From the NCBI GenBank assembly GCA_900550195.1, contig URRB01000011.1, positions 1 through 64,000 of the forward strand: DNA of 64,000 nucleotides. The letters run 5' to 3'. Positions 50,001-59,300 of this stretch are shown here, piece by piece; within the stretch, counting starts at the first letter, position 1; each line of letters begins with the position of its first letter. This DNA is from an uncultured Collinsella sp. (GTDB taxonomy: Bacteria; Actinomycetota; Coriobacteriia; Coriobacteriales; Coriobacteriaceae). The translations under genes were made by a program, and so were the position numbers. The notes under the pieces are model-generated. The model had not been told where the DNA came from, did not search any database, and saw only the letters and a program-made list of their open reading frames with translations.

Positions 50001-50174
50001 AAGACCGATGCCTATGCCGCGCTCGAGGCGAGCCGCCGAGCCCTCACCATCGCCGGCGTGGACGGCACGCGTCTGGCTTGCGCTCGTACCGAGGACGACC
50101 TGCCCCACAATGTCAACCCGACGAACATTGCCACGGTATCCGAGGTCGTGACCGAGGTTATCCGCCGTTCGTAG
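47016..50174 (+). CDS. M28-like membrane protein split by a long acidic disordered insert
   Basis: The N-terminal part has paired transmembrane helices (about 55-95 and 162-208) around VVVVAHYDSP (His138, Asp140), the first zinc motif of family M28. The next metal motif is altered to GAVCNKSSVAAML, and GASDCDGAGMKAF stands where a GEE-type motif is expected, so catalysis is doubtful. A Pro/Glu/Ala-rich insert of roughly 650 residues (about 250-900) separates the halves, containing TTSFESQQ-like repeats. The C-terminal 150 residues resume the fold. The ATG at 47016 follows GTGGAG; a longer frame is rejected. Confidence 0.8.
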   Translation: MANTQNYINHLLQNTGITPACSEEERLAAEDIAQIFRNHGFDPEVQEFNAPAPSRLAFAVTGILAFAGALLMGIGGGIGLVGTLLAIVGAVLYVLERTGHPVVSRLGKTGVSQNVIAYHKASGPLASPRNRPVVVVAHYDSPRAELLAREPYASYRALIAKLLPVATVAPAAVAILRILPLPGALKVLLWIVAILASLVALANAANIISNRHILPYTSGAVCNKSSVAAMLGVMDNVAPFQGENEFPDDVPFDTYFGEQKRRAEEMARAAAEYAAAQQQNDYGNTIEYEEPTYAEDEFGQPIAPDAQTEPEQGEAFDEQIEGFEGASADETLIGAIVPEDQNQAVQAEEFNDEVPAAESAEEPAAVEPEPKLYRNAAGNIRFGSDAIRALGMLPESCTLDYEEGEEPTFEPEPVPVVTVDDESAAVTAAVAEPEAVSAIDPAAGLDILAPAAPAQDVADESDDDYVEQPRRVSYESDTDFSAEIPAATPHADIASAFSSIGASASNFFKGALAKGKKFVDDFEEKRAAAREAAEQEAIAQQQAAEAARELAAQEFEQNEAVQSVPVDAAEATTSFESQQPTSADVVEATTSFEAQQHVDSTMSFDAAKFDSTITFEKQGTAIAESLPVSDEQGDAVDDDEPIDAAEDEPVEANSGEEQYAAAEQADSTEAEQEEVPAVSETLETDESRPYSTQIFTMPTPSGSGATVANVAPTQDETVDSLMAQISSQASPRPQMNVPDPSSAPSPAPSSSPLASVPDPSLPSMKQANVASRTSLFDLPDPSAQVNDPFATAQGPEPTSAPVAPPVPVASGAQPIETISAPAPAAPKSRKRGLGGLFGRKKKNEQDSMSDWLGVEDDYDAKKSGRGIGSWDNFEDDNDGWKGGATSSDGASSEDMLSAVASMGDDELLGHDIWFVATGASDCDGAGMKAFLASHRDKLRGVFFINLESVGAGRLSVVTVEGEQQLLKGDRRIMNLVSKVCKSFHVDCGALEMPYAKTDAYAALEASRRALTIAGVDGTRLACARTEDDLPHNVNPTNIATVSEVVTEVIRRS

Positions 50175-50195
50175 ACGGAGCTCTAAGGAGTCAAC

Positions 50196-50414
50196 GTGTT
50201 TTCGTATATTAAGCGCCATTGGCCTGTCTACGTGATTTTGACCTTGATTGCCATTGCGTTAGGATTTGGGGCTGCCTACATCGTGGGTGCAAAGGGCTCG
50301 ACCCCCGCCTCCGCAATCAGCGAAGAGGTGGAGCAAGAACAGAGTACGGGTGCCGATGGGATTCCTGAGTCCGAGCAGGCAATCGTTGATGGTGGATCTT
50401 CGTCTGCAGAGTAG
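50196..50414 (+). CDS. Small membrane protein
   Basis: The 72-residue product has one transmembrane helix (VYVILTLIAIALGFGAAYIVG) and an acidic tail. A GTG start follows TAAGGAG. It is cotranscribed with the M28-like gene (22 nt downstream) and ends before a terminator. Not recognised. Confidence 0.7.
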   Translation: MFSYIKRHWPVYVILTLIAIALGFGAAYIVGAKGSTPASAISEEVEQEQSTGADGIPESEQAIVDGGSSSAE

Positions 50415-50435
50415 ATACGGCGATTTACATGATTG

Positions 50436-50474
50436 AAAGCGGGCGAGCCAGGGGGACTGGCTCGCCCGCTTTTT
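50436..50474. terminator. Terminator between convergent genes
   Basis: A 15-bp perfect stem (AAAGCGGGCGAGCCA/TGGCTCGCCCGCTTT) is followed by T residues on the plus strand and A/T-rich sequence on the minus strand, so it may act both ways. Confidence 0.85.
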
Positions 50475-50481
50475 CATCGCG

Positions 50482-53400
50482 CTAGCGCTTCTTTGGGATC
50501 GACCTAAGGCGAGCGAACCATAGGGCTGCGGCACCCGAGGTCAGGAGCGCGGTGATGCAAGCGGCGATGGGAACTGATCCTGTTGCCGGTAGGTCCTGCG
50601 GTAGGGTACAGCGTTGAATGACACGGTCCTCGTCATGTGACTCAAGTTTATCGCCGCCGCCGTTGCGGCAAAGATCGACGCGTGCGCTGTTGGTGAGTGC
50701 GGTTTGGGGCGTATAAGCCGACGTCGCCTGCATGTGCACGATTGCGCCCCGAGCGTCTGTGCCAAGGATTGCTTTGGCATCGTCAAGGTCGTCGTGCTCA
50801 TCTTTGAGATCATCGCGGGTCCAAGAATCCGCATCGCTTCGAGTCGTAAAGCCGGCGGCTACCGCACCGTATTCAATGCGAATGCCCGTTACGACGGTAT
50901 TGGACGCAAGGTCGAGTTCTTTCGCCTCGAGTGTGGTGGATTCCGTGGTCGAGACATCCGCCTTCCAGAGGTGCCAGCCGTCGTAATCGACGAGGCGGCA
51001 ATCCTCACCCAGACTTTCCTTTACTTCGTCGGACTCAAGCCAAGGATTTTCGTGCCCATCGTCAAGTGTCGCGTTTGCCGGCTCATCGACGTCTGTCGAG
51101 TCCAACGGCGTCGTGCGATACCACACGTTGCACAGACCGTTGAGGTCGCCGATGGCGACGGGGGTTTCGATTGAGACGAATCTCGCCGTATCGTCCTCGG
51201 CACACTCAAGATCATCGGTAATTGTAAACTCATCAACCCAGGTAGTTGAATCGTTTCGAGCGTCGATGGTATAGGAGAAAAGCCCATCCGTATTGGTTTG
51301 CATCGCGGCACGGTTTTTACCATCGCCGTTAGCCAACAGGCCCTTTTCGATAGGTTGGACAAGTTCCTGACGCTTGTCGACCTGCCCCTTGATCTCGATG
51401 GGCGCATCCTTCATCGCGACGGATTGGACTTCTCCCGTATCCTTTATTTCAAACGTTATCTCCTCGGCAAGGTCATAGGTCCGCGGAGACATCATTTCGC
51501 GCAACGAGTAGGTGCCGGGTGCAAGATGTTCGACGCGGTGTGGCTTGTCGGATGAGGTCCAGGAGTCTATTTCGGTTTTATCGGGACCATATAAGGTGAG
51601 CCGTGCGCCTTCTACTTCCTGCTCACCGCTTGCATCGACCTTGGAGATATCAACCTTGGTGTAATCGTCGGATACGTTAAGCCGTGCTTCTACAACGGGT
51701 GTTTTCTGGTCGGCATAAGTAAGGTCGACAATATGGGTTGTCTGATCGAGCAAGAAGCCTGCCGGCGCTTGAGTCTCGACAACCTCGTAGCGTGCGGTGC
51801 CAGATCCCAGTGGGAGGTTGTCCGCGCGTGCTTCTCCAGTTTCATCCGTCGTGACGGTAGCGACAGTCTCACCGTCGAGTGCGGCAATGCTACCGTCGGG
51901 GCGCACGATATCACCCGAGGCACGGATCTCAAAGATGGCGCCCGCGAGGCTGCTGCCGTCTACGGCATCGGTTTTAACGATCCTGATATTTCCGGTCGCG
52001 GCGCGGTCATAATACGAGGCGATTGCAACGGGCGTTAGGTTCATGTCGGCGGGTATGTTTACCTCGATTTCTTCGCTGACAAGATAGGGCTCTTTGGCCG
52101 AGGTTTCGCGTACATAATAGGTGCCCGGCACGAGCGATTCTGGCAGTGTGACGGTCCCGGTCGCGTCAGTCGTAAAGGTGTCCATTACGTTATGTGCTGG
52201 ATACCAGCAAGTTTGTGAGACAGGTTCGTGATTGCTGTCGAGGAGTTGGAAGGTGAATCCGGCTAGGGGAACAGAAGCGCCTGTTTGGGCATCGCGTTTT
52301 ACAATCTGGAGATGCGTCGACAGAGCGTGGTTGTCCACGATATATTGAAGCTCGGCGTCGTCGGAAATCTGATTTGCCCCGACGGTCCATTCCCCTGCAC
52401 GTTTAAAACCCTCGGGGACGGTTTCCGGAACCTCACGAACCGTGTAGCCGGCACGGTCGTATGGGACGGCTCCGTGGACACCGGCGGGTCGCTTGCCTGT
52501 GCCGAACCATGCTTCGGGCTGATCTTCGGTGGAGGCAAAGCCATAGATGTTTGTGGTCAGTGTGCCAACAACCTGCTGAGAGCTGTTGCTGACAACCTCA
52601 AAGACAACACCACCCGCCGGCTGCTCCAGGCCGGATTGGTCGCTATTGCCGTAATCCTTGAATTTGGAAATCTCAAGGTCAAAAGCAATGGGGATATCGG
52701 AAATGCGAGATTCGATCTCGACCACGCCTGAATCGCCGAGCTGGTCGGCTCCAACGGTATAGGTCCAGCTGTCGTTGGATGGCAGGTAGCCCTCGGGGGC
52801 TTTTGATTCGTAGATGGTAAAGGTTCCTAAGGGGACATCGGCGAGGGTGGCCCGACCGCTTTCGTCGGTCGTGAGGATTTGCGCCCATCCAGGGGTTGAT
52901 TGCGACACACACGTGAACTCTGCTCCTGCGAGTGAAGATCCCACCTGGGGGCCGGCATTCGTCGCGGCATCGAGTTTTACGATACGCAGGTTGATGGTGC
53001 CGGGCTGTTCATCAATGGCGACCTGTCCACCGTCATTCCCCGTGGTAAAGGCGATGCGATCACGACGGGGGACATAGCCGGCCGGCGCCTTCGTTTCAAC
53101 TAGGTAGTATGCCGTGTTGGGCAGAAGTGTTGCTTGCGCCCGACCGTTGCTGTCCATCTGGACGGTGCCGACATGCGCGCCGCTGGCGCTCTCAAAAATA
53201 TCGAATGTTGCCCCGTCAAACTGATAAGTATTGTTTCCGCTGGTAATGGCGGCGTTTGCAGACTGTTTTTTGAAGGAAACAGAGACCGCCGGCAGTACAT
53301 AGAGCATGTCTTGACGTTTGCTGCCGCCCGATACGGCTCCTAGATAGCGCCGCGCGCGGTGCGGAGCGGCTTTGATGCTTCCTGATTTTGCGTTGTCGTG

Positions 53401-53913
53401 GAGCCACCGCGCAGCCGCCACGACTTCATTGTCGGCGGTAAAGTGCCCGCTCTTGGTTTTGCCCTGAGCGGTCGTGTAGGAATAGGTACCGTCGACATGG
53501 GTAGTGCCGTTGAGCATCCATACGGCAAGCTGGGTTGCGGCGCGGGCGCGATCGGGTGAAAGATGGTAACCGCCAAACGACGTGGCGGTAGGATATCCGT
53601 GACAAACGATTGCCGCGAACTCGTCGTCGAGCCACACCCAGCCTTGATCAAAGTTGAGCCATGGGCCGCCCGGCTTGGTGGGGCCGGGGCGCTCCTGGTC
53701 CATGCAGTAGGCAATCGAGGCGTCTTGAGCTTCATACTTGCCGATGAAGAAGGGCCCACAATCATCGCTAATAGTGCGGAAGCCGAGTTGGTCGTAGCCA
53801 TCGACGGCAAATGCGGCTCTCGGTGCCAGGCAGCCGAAAAGCAGGAAGAGGAGCAGGAGCAGCGGACCTGTTGCGATTGCGCTGTGGACAGAGTGCGTGG
53901 GTGCGTTGGACAT
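50482..53913 (-). CDS. Thioester-domain SpaA-type adhesin with LPATG anchor
   Basis: A signal peptide (about residues 14-36) is followed by a thioester domain: Cys70 in AYCM and Gln128 in TQLAVW match the Cys-Gln bond pair of known thioester adhesins. Several SpaA/Cna-B-like domains follow, each ending in motifs such as ETKAPAGYVP, ESKAPEGYLP and ETQAPAGFLL. The C-terminus has LPATG (1108-1112), a hydrophobic helix and RLRSIPKKR, so sortase anchoring is expected. At 1143 residues it suits a surface or pilus-tip protein. The ATG follows AAGGAG. No sortase is in the window. Confidence 0.9.
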   Translation of the reverse strand: MSNAPTHSVHSAIATGPLLLLLFLLFGCLAPRAAFAVDGYDQLGFRTISDDCGPFFIGKYEAQDASIAYCMDQERPGPTKPGGPWLNFDQGWVWLDDEFAAIVCHGYPTATSFGGYHLSPDRARAATQLAVWMLNGTTHVDGTYSYTTAQGKTKSGHFTADNEVVAAARWLHDNAKSGSIKAAPHRARRYLGAVSGGSKRQDMLYVLPAVSVSFKKQSANAAITSGNNTYQFDGATFDIFESASGAHVGTVQMDSNGRAQATLLPNTAYYLVETKAPAGYVPRRDRIAFTTGNDGGQVAIDEQPGTINLRIVKLDAATNAGPQVGSSLAGAEFTCVSQSTPGWAQILTTDESGRATLADVPLGTFTIYESKAPEGYLPSNDSWTYTVGADQLGDSGVVEIESRISDIPIAFDLEISKFKDYGNSDQSGLEQPAGGVVFEVVSNSSQQVVGTLTTNIYGFASTEDQPEAWFGTGKRPAGVHGAVPYDRAGYTVREVPETVPEGFKRAGEWTVGANQISDDAELQYIVDNHALSTHLQIVKRDAQTGASVPLAGFTFQLLDSNHEPVSQTCWYPAHNVMDTFTTDATGTVTLPESLVPGTYYVRETSAKEPYLVSEEIEVNIPADMNLTPVAIASYYDRAATGNIRIVKTDAVDGSSLAGAIFEIRASGDIVRPDGSIAALDGETVATVTTDETGEARADNLPLGSGTARYEVVETQAPAGFLLDQTTHIVDLTYADQKTPVVEARLNVSDDYTKVDISKVDASGEQEVEGARLTLYGPDKTEIDSWTSSDKPHRVEHLAPGTYSLREMMSPRTYDLAEEITFEIKDTGEVQSVAMKDAPIEIKGQVDKRQELVQPIEKGLLANGDGKNRAAMQTNTDGLFSYTIDARNDSTTWVDEFTITDDLECAEDDTARFVSIETPVAIGDLNGLCNVWYRTTPLDSTDVDEPANATLDDGHENPWLESDEVKESLGEDCRLVDYDGWHLWKADVSTTESTTLEAKELDLASNTVVTGIRIEYGAVAAGFTTRSDADSWTRDDLKDEHDDLDDAKAILGTDARGAIVHMQATSAYTPQTALTNSARVDLCRNGGGDKLESHDEDRVIQRCTLPQDLPATGSVPIAACITALLTSGAAALWFARLRSIPKKR

Positions 53914-54167
53914 GGCTGCTCCTTATCCCTCGTGCGCCGCATGGGGAGGCTGCGACGCGTAGGATGAGGCTACCCCCGAGGTTCATGCGGGTAAGTACCG
54001 GAGCCTGACCAAAAGCTTGCCCAATTCCTGACAAATTGAGCTCAAATACAACAATCAAGCAAAAGCGCAGGTAGAAGATAGGGAGAACAGGAGGTCAAAG
54101 GTCCTCATCTCCACAATTGACGCGATTTTCAAACGAATCTCCACAGCTAAAACAAGCATCGCCACCC

Positions 54168-54197
54168 TTGTATCGAACAAGACAACCGCGTTATACT
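54168..54197 (+). promoter_or_regulatory. tRNA-Gly promoter
   Basis: TTGTAT (54168-54173) and TATACT (54192-54197) are 18 bp apart, 13 nt before the tRNA. Confidence 0.6.
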
Positions 54198-54210
54198 AGC
54201 CAACACACAA

Positions 54211-54285
54211 GCGGGCATCGCCAAGTGGTAAGGCATCAGCTTCCCAAGCTGACACTCGCGGGTTCGAGTCCCGTTGCCCGCTCCA
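54211..54285 (+). tRNA. tRNA-Gly (anticodon CCC)
   Basis: The acceptor GCGGGCA pairs with TGCCCGC, the anticodon loop CTTCCCA gives CCC, the T-arm is GGGTTCGAGTCCC, and CCA is encoded. Fragments of its 3' end recur downstream. Confidence 0.95.
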
Positions 54286-54296
54286 GTAAAAAGCAC

Positions 54297-54328
54297 AAGC
54301 ACGGCAGCGTTACGTTGCCGTGCTTTTT
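54297..54328 (+). terminator. Terminator after tRNA-Gly
   Basis: A 10-bp perfect stem (54297-54306 with 54316-54325) is followed by T residues. Confidence 0.75.
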
Positions 54329-54340
54329 ACTACCAAGCGC

Positions 54341-54608
54341 CGGGACTCGAACCCGCCAGGGTGCGAGCGTTAAGCAAACGCGAAGCGTTTGTAGCGAGCA
54401 GGCGAAGGCGCCGACAGGAGCCTGAAGCCGGTGCGTATTTGCGAAGCAAATACGCGGATGTCCCGTTGCCCGCTCCATCGAGTACGGGGGACCTCGGGAA
54501 CGTCGGGTCCAACCCGCTGTGCCCGTGCGTGTGCGCGGACCGGGTCTGCCGACCGCAGCCGGTGCGTATTTGCGAAGCAAATGCGCGGACGTCCCCATGC
54601 TCGCTCCA
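54341..54608. repeat. tRNA-Gly-derived repeat patchwork
   Basis: Positions 54341-54355 are an inverted copy of the tRNA T-arm (54259-54273, 15 bp). Positions 54460-54477 repeat exactly the last 18 nt of the tRNA (54268-54285). A 52-bp unit at 54426-54477 recurs at 54557-54608 with about five changes, each with a GCGTATTTGC-GAA-GCAAAT(A/G)CGC hairpin plus a tRNA-like end. This resembles degenerate attachment sites or tRNA-derived elements. No integrase is present. The rest of 54286-54710 has no gene. Confidence 0.65.
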
Positions 54609-54710
54609 ATTCCAAAATGTTAGGTTAATGCCTACTGCCCATACTTGCACCCGCGCACGGTACAATGGTTGGGTTACGACCAACGTGCCAATAACCAAAA
54701 AGGAGCCGCT

Positions 54711-56054
54711 ATGATCGATCGCTATACCCGCCCGGAGATGGGACACATCTTCTCCCTCGAGAACAAGTACGCCATTTGGCAGGAGATCGAGGTCCTGGCC
54801 TGCGAGGCCCAGGCGGAGCTCGGCAAGATCGGTATTTCCAAAGAAGAGGCCCAGTGGATTCGCGACCACGCCAACTTTGAGAAGGAGAAGGTTGACGAGA
54901 TCGAGGAGGTCACGCGCCACGATGTCATCGCCTTCCTGACCAACATGAAGGAGTACATCGACGCCGACGTCCCCGAGGGCGAGCCCAAGCCCAGCCGCTG
55001 GGTTCACTACGGTATGACCAGCTCTGACCTGGGTGATACGGCTCTGTGCTACCAGCTCACTCAGGCTTGCGACCTTATCATCGAGGACGTCAAGAAGCTC
55101 GGCGAGATCTGCAAGCGCCGTGCCTTCGAGGAGCGCAACACGCTCTGCGCCGGCCGTACTCACGGTATTCACGCCGAGCCGATGACCTTCGGCATGAAGT
55201 TTGGCTCTTGGGCTTGGGAGCTCAAGCGCGATTTGGACCGTCTTGAGGATGCCCGCAAGAACGTCGCCTTCGGTGCCATCTCGGGCGCTGTCGGCACGTA
55301 CAGCTCCATCGAGCCGTTCGTGGAGGAGTATGTCTGCGAGCACCTTGGTCTGGTTCACGATCCGCTGTCTACGCAGGTCATCAGCCGTGACCACCACGCC
55401 TACCTTGCCGGCGTGCTCGCTACCACGGCAGCTACCTGCGAGCGCATTGCGACCGAGGTTCGCAACCTGCAGAAGACCGATACGCTCGAGGCCGAGGAGC
55501 CGTTCCGCAAGGGTCAAAAGGGCAGCTCCGCCATGCCGCACAAGCGCAACCCCATCACTATGGAGAAGGTCTGCGGCCTTTCGCGCATCGTCAAGTCCAA
55601 CGCCCAGGTCGCCTTCGACAACGTTGCCCTGTGGCACGAGCGCGACATTTCGCACTCCTCTGCCGAGCGCGTCGCCCAGGCCGATAGCTTCATCGCCCTT
55701 GACCACATGTTCCAGTGCCTCATCCGCGTCATCGACGGCCTGCAGCTGTACCCTGCCCGCATGATGGCCAATCTCAACAAGACCCGCGGCCTCATCTTCT
55801 CCTCCAAGGTGCTGCTGGCTCTCGTCGATACAGGCATCACCCGCGAGGATGCCTATGCCATCGTGCAGGAAAACGCCATGGCCACGTGGCACGAGGTGCA
55901 GGATTGCGTCTCCGGTCCTACCTTTAAGGAGCGCCTCGAGGCCGATCCGCGCTGCACCGTCAGCCAGGAGAAGCTCGACGAGATCTTTGACCCGTGGGAC
56001 TTCCTCACCCGCATCGACACGGTCTTCGATCGCCTGGAGCAGCTCGAGTTCTAA
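54711..56054 (+). CDS. purB: Adenylosuccinate lyase
   Basis: It acts twice in purine synthesis, making AICAR and AMP with release of fumarate. The fumarase-superfamily signature GSSAMPHKRNP (at about residue 280) and the TSSDLGDTA and GRTHGIHAEP motifs are complete. At 447 residues it is normal. The ATG at 54711 follows AAAAAGGAG. It stands alone, away from the purA and purD cluster. Confidence 0.97.
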   Translation: MIDRYTRPEMGHIFSLENKYAIWQEIEVLACEAQAELGKIGISKEEAQWIRDHANFEKEKVDEIEEVTRHDVIAFLTNMKEYIDADVPEGEPKPSRWVHYGMTSSDLGDTALCYQLTQACDLIIEDVKKLGEICKRRAFEERNTLCAGRTHGIHAEPMTFGMKFGSWAWELKRDLDRLEDARKNVAFGAISGAVGTYSSIEPFVEEYVCEHLGLVHDPLSTQVISRDHHAYLAGVLATTAATCERIATEVRNLQKTDTLEAEEPFRKGQKGSSAMPHKRNPITMEKVCGLSRIVKSNAQVAFDNVALWHERDISHSSAERVAQADSFIALDHMFQCLIRVIDGLQLYPARMMANLNKTRGLIFSSKVLLALVDTGITREDAYAIVQENAMATWHEVQDCVSGPTFKERLEADPRCTVSQEKLDEIFDPWDFLTRIDTVFDRLEQLEF

Positions 56055-56122
56055 TTGACCGATCGGGGAGGTAGTCAAATCGATCAATTCTCCGCGGCCC
56101 TCGTTCGAGTGCGACTTTCCAA

Positions 56123-56164
56123 CACAAGCCCCGCTCGCAGCTCGCTCTGCCAGCGGGGCTTGTG
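56123..56164 (+). terminator. Terminator-like hairpin after purB
   Basis: A 13-bp perfect stem (56123-56135 with 56152-56164) lies 70 nt beyond purB. There is little T-run, so efficiency is uncertain. Confidence 0.6.
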
Positions 56165-56255
56165 CATGAGCGCACCTAGAAAGCTGGACGTCAGCGATAT
56201 ATGCGCGTCAACTGTGCTGCTTGCCGATAATTTGAGACATCTGACAAACATTACC

Positions 56256-56285
56256 TTGCCGGTAACTGTCGGGGGGGGGTATCCT
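56256..56285 (+). promoter_or_regulatory. Promoter with a G9 spacer, candidate phase-variation switch
   Basis: TTGCCG (56256-56261) and TATCCT (56280-56285) are 18 bp apart, and the last nine spacer bases are G (56271-56279). Loss of one G would give the optimal 17 bp. Slipped-strand change of a promoter spacer is a known on/off mechanism for surface genes in other bacteria. It lies about 60 nt before the surface-protein start. Confidence 0.55.
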
Positions 56286-56347
56286 TAAGCCAATTTTAAG
56301 GTGTGGGAGAATGCTGCGTTTTTTCACGAGAGATTGGACTTAGGGGA

Positions 56348-59300
56348 ATGAGAAAAGGGTTTTGGAGGATAGCCACAGGCATCTGTGTTGCTTTAACGGC
56401 GGCAACGTTTGGGCTGACGGTGGCCGCTCCGCATGCGGATGCTGTCATGCTGGAGTCGCAGGACGGTTCCATGGGTGCATCGTTTCTCCCATACGATTCG
56501 TCTACAGGCGATGTGTGGTCAGAATTTGATGTCGCTGTTGGACAGACGGTGAAAGGAAGGCTTTCCTTTTTTAATAAAAATCACGAATGGGCGCACATTG
56601 ACCCTAGCGATATCGATATCACATCGTCTGACGAGGATATCGCTAAGGTAAGTTATGAGTCACATAGTTGGGTATTGACAATTAGCCCTACCAAAGTTGG
56701 CACAACGACTATAACCCTGAAGAGCAAGACCGACGAGAGTTTAAACGGTTCTCTTAAGATTAAAAGTGTGGCTAAAGTCAATCCAATTAAGGTCAGTTTC
56801 GTTTCTTACGACCAATCTGGTGCGACAACAAACACCGCAACGCTGGGTTACACGGATGATTGTCCGCAAAAATGCGGGAACACGCATTATGCATTACTAG
56901 AGGGGAGAGTTGACGTTCGTCCCGTGGACGAGAGCCGTGCGGCCACATATTTTGTTATTAAGGAAGACCCCTCAAAGGATTCCAAAGTCCAGGCAAGGGT
57001 GAATTCGAATTATTCATCATATGGAACTTCCGAGCTAAGCGCTTCTTTGCAACTCGAGGCGTTGTCGAAAGATGCTAAAGAGGCCAAGGTTCTTGTCGAC
57101 TATTGCAACGGTGAAGTTGAGACGAAGAAGCTATGTGATGTTGTAACCGAGAATCAGGAGCCCGGATTCAATGAGCGTGGGAACAAAAAGCAAAAGATGC
57201 TGGTTGGGGACAGCTATTATCTGACTGCCATTCTCAACGTTTCTCCAAATGAAGTACTGAAGGCATGCCAGCGCGCACATTGGGGTGCGGACTTTGGCGC
57301 TGTAACCTATTCTCTGGAAAGCAACGATGTCGTTGAGCTTATCGGTGGTGAAAACTCGTTTAAGGTAATAAAGCCTGGCACCGTTAAGGCTCATGCTCGT
57401 GATGGCCTTGGCAATGACCATCCCTTTGAGATAGAGGTTGTCGACCCTGCGGAAGTGAGCCTTTCGAAGGCTAAGTTTGTGTCGAGCGATTATACATTTC
57501 CCTGTGAGGTCAGTTCAGATAGTATATCCAAAGATTGGCTTTGGCTGGAATGTGACAGGGGGTTTGAATATCCAAAGGGCGTGCTGAGTAAAAGCGCTGA
57601 GGAATTGATGGACTCCTATGCCGGCGCAAAGTATTCTTTCACTTCAGATAATCCGGATGTCCTCGAGGTAAAAGGACCGATGTTTAGTGGTGGCAGTTAC
57701 TTGGGGTATTTAGTGCCTCATAGTTACGGCGATGCAACGGTTTCAATGTACTTGGGTGGTCGTCTCTGCGACACGATGACCGTTCATGTTGTCAAGCCTG
57801 GCGAGGAGCCTGCAAAGACTGCGGTTTCCATTGCGGACAGCTACTCAACCTCCATGGATAAAGGCACGACTCAGCAGCTGAAGGCAAAGGTCTCCCCTGA
57901 TGACAAGGCCAGCCAAGTTGTTTGGTCCTCTTCCAACGAGAGCGTCCTTACCGTCGACGCTAACGGTCTTGTTACCGCTGTCGGTGACGGTGATGCCACG
58001 ATCACGGCAACGGTTGATGGGGTCTCTGCAACCACGGATGCGATTACGGTAACCACTCCGGTTGTAAAGGTGTCGGGCGTCAAGCTCAGCGCTTCAAACC
58101 TTAAGCTTGCTGTGGGCGGTGAGCCCTCGACGTTGACCGCAGCGGTTGAGCCCGATAATGCAACGAACAAGAACTTGTCCTGGTCGTCGAGCGATCCTAC
58201 GGTCGCCACGGTTGCAGGCGGCGTCGTGACCCCGGTCAAGGCAGGTGTTGCTACGATTACCGTCACCACTGAGGACGGAGAGCATAGCGCCACGTGCAAG
58301 GTGACGGTTATTCAGCCTGCTACGGGCATCACGCTCGATAAGCAGAAGGTCGTGCTTGTGGGCGCTGCAACCGAGCAGCTTAAGGCGGCGGTCGTTCCCG
58401 CGGAGGCTAACCAGACGATTGTCTGGAAGTCCAGCAACGAAAGTGTCGCTACAGTCGATCAAACCGGAAAGGTGGCGGCTGTCTCCAAGGGCGCCGCAAC
58501 CATCACCGTTTCGACTGAAGACGGCACCTATTCTCAGGATTGCGCGGTGACCGTCTCTAATCCCGCAACGAACCTTACGGTCGACCAGAGCGTCCTCGGC
58601 CTCAAGAAGGGCGAAGAGGGCACCGTGAAGGTTTCTCTTGCTGGAACCCTTGCGGGTGAGGTCGACGAGACCAATCTTGCTCTGGATGACACGGGCGCTT
58701 CGAAGGCGTTTAAGGTTGTCGACAACGGTGATGGCTCCTACACCGTTACCGCCCTCAAGACCGGTTCTGGTTCTTTTGTCATCACTGCAGGGTCGCTCTC
58801 CCAGACCGTTTCGGTGACCGTGACCAATCCCGCCCAAAAGGTTGAGCTCAACAAGACGAGCCTGTCCTTTACCGTCGGTGATGCCTCCACAAAGCTCTCC
58901 GCAACGGTGAGTCCTGCCGATGCAGACGATACGACGGTGAGCTGGACCTCCAGCGACTCGTCGATCGCCACGGTCAAAGACGGCGTCGTGACGCCGCTTA
59001 AGGCCGGTACCGTCACGATTACCGCCACCTGTGGCGACAAAACCGCGACCTGCGCCGTTATCGTAGCGGCAAAGACCATTGCAGGCGTTGCGGGTAGCAA
59101 CGGAACGGACGTTAGCGTAAGCGCCGAGAACAATGTCGCTGCCGGCATTGCCCAGAACAACAGCATCTCTCTTGTGGTCGAGGAACCGACGGATCTTACC
59201 GATGCCGCCAATGCTACGATTTCCGGCCTTGAGCAGGGGACTACCAAGGTTGCCGATAAGCTCGATATCAAGCTTCTCAAGGACGGCGAGGTTATCGAGG

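Noticed and set aside
46965..50219. Large open frame antisense to the M28-like gene
   Set aside because: Low complexity mirrors the repetitive insert on the other strand. No ribosome site or recognisable domain.
54330..56087. Open frame antisense to purB
   Set aside because: A shadow of purB with no domain and no ribosome site; also runs through the tRNA-derived repeats.
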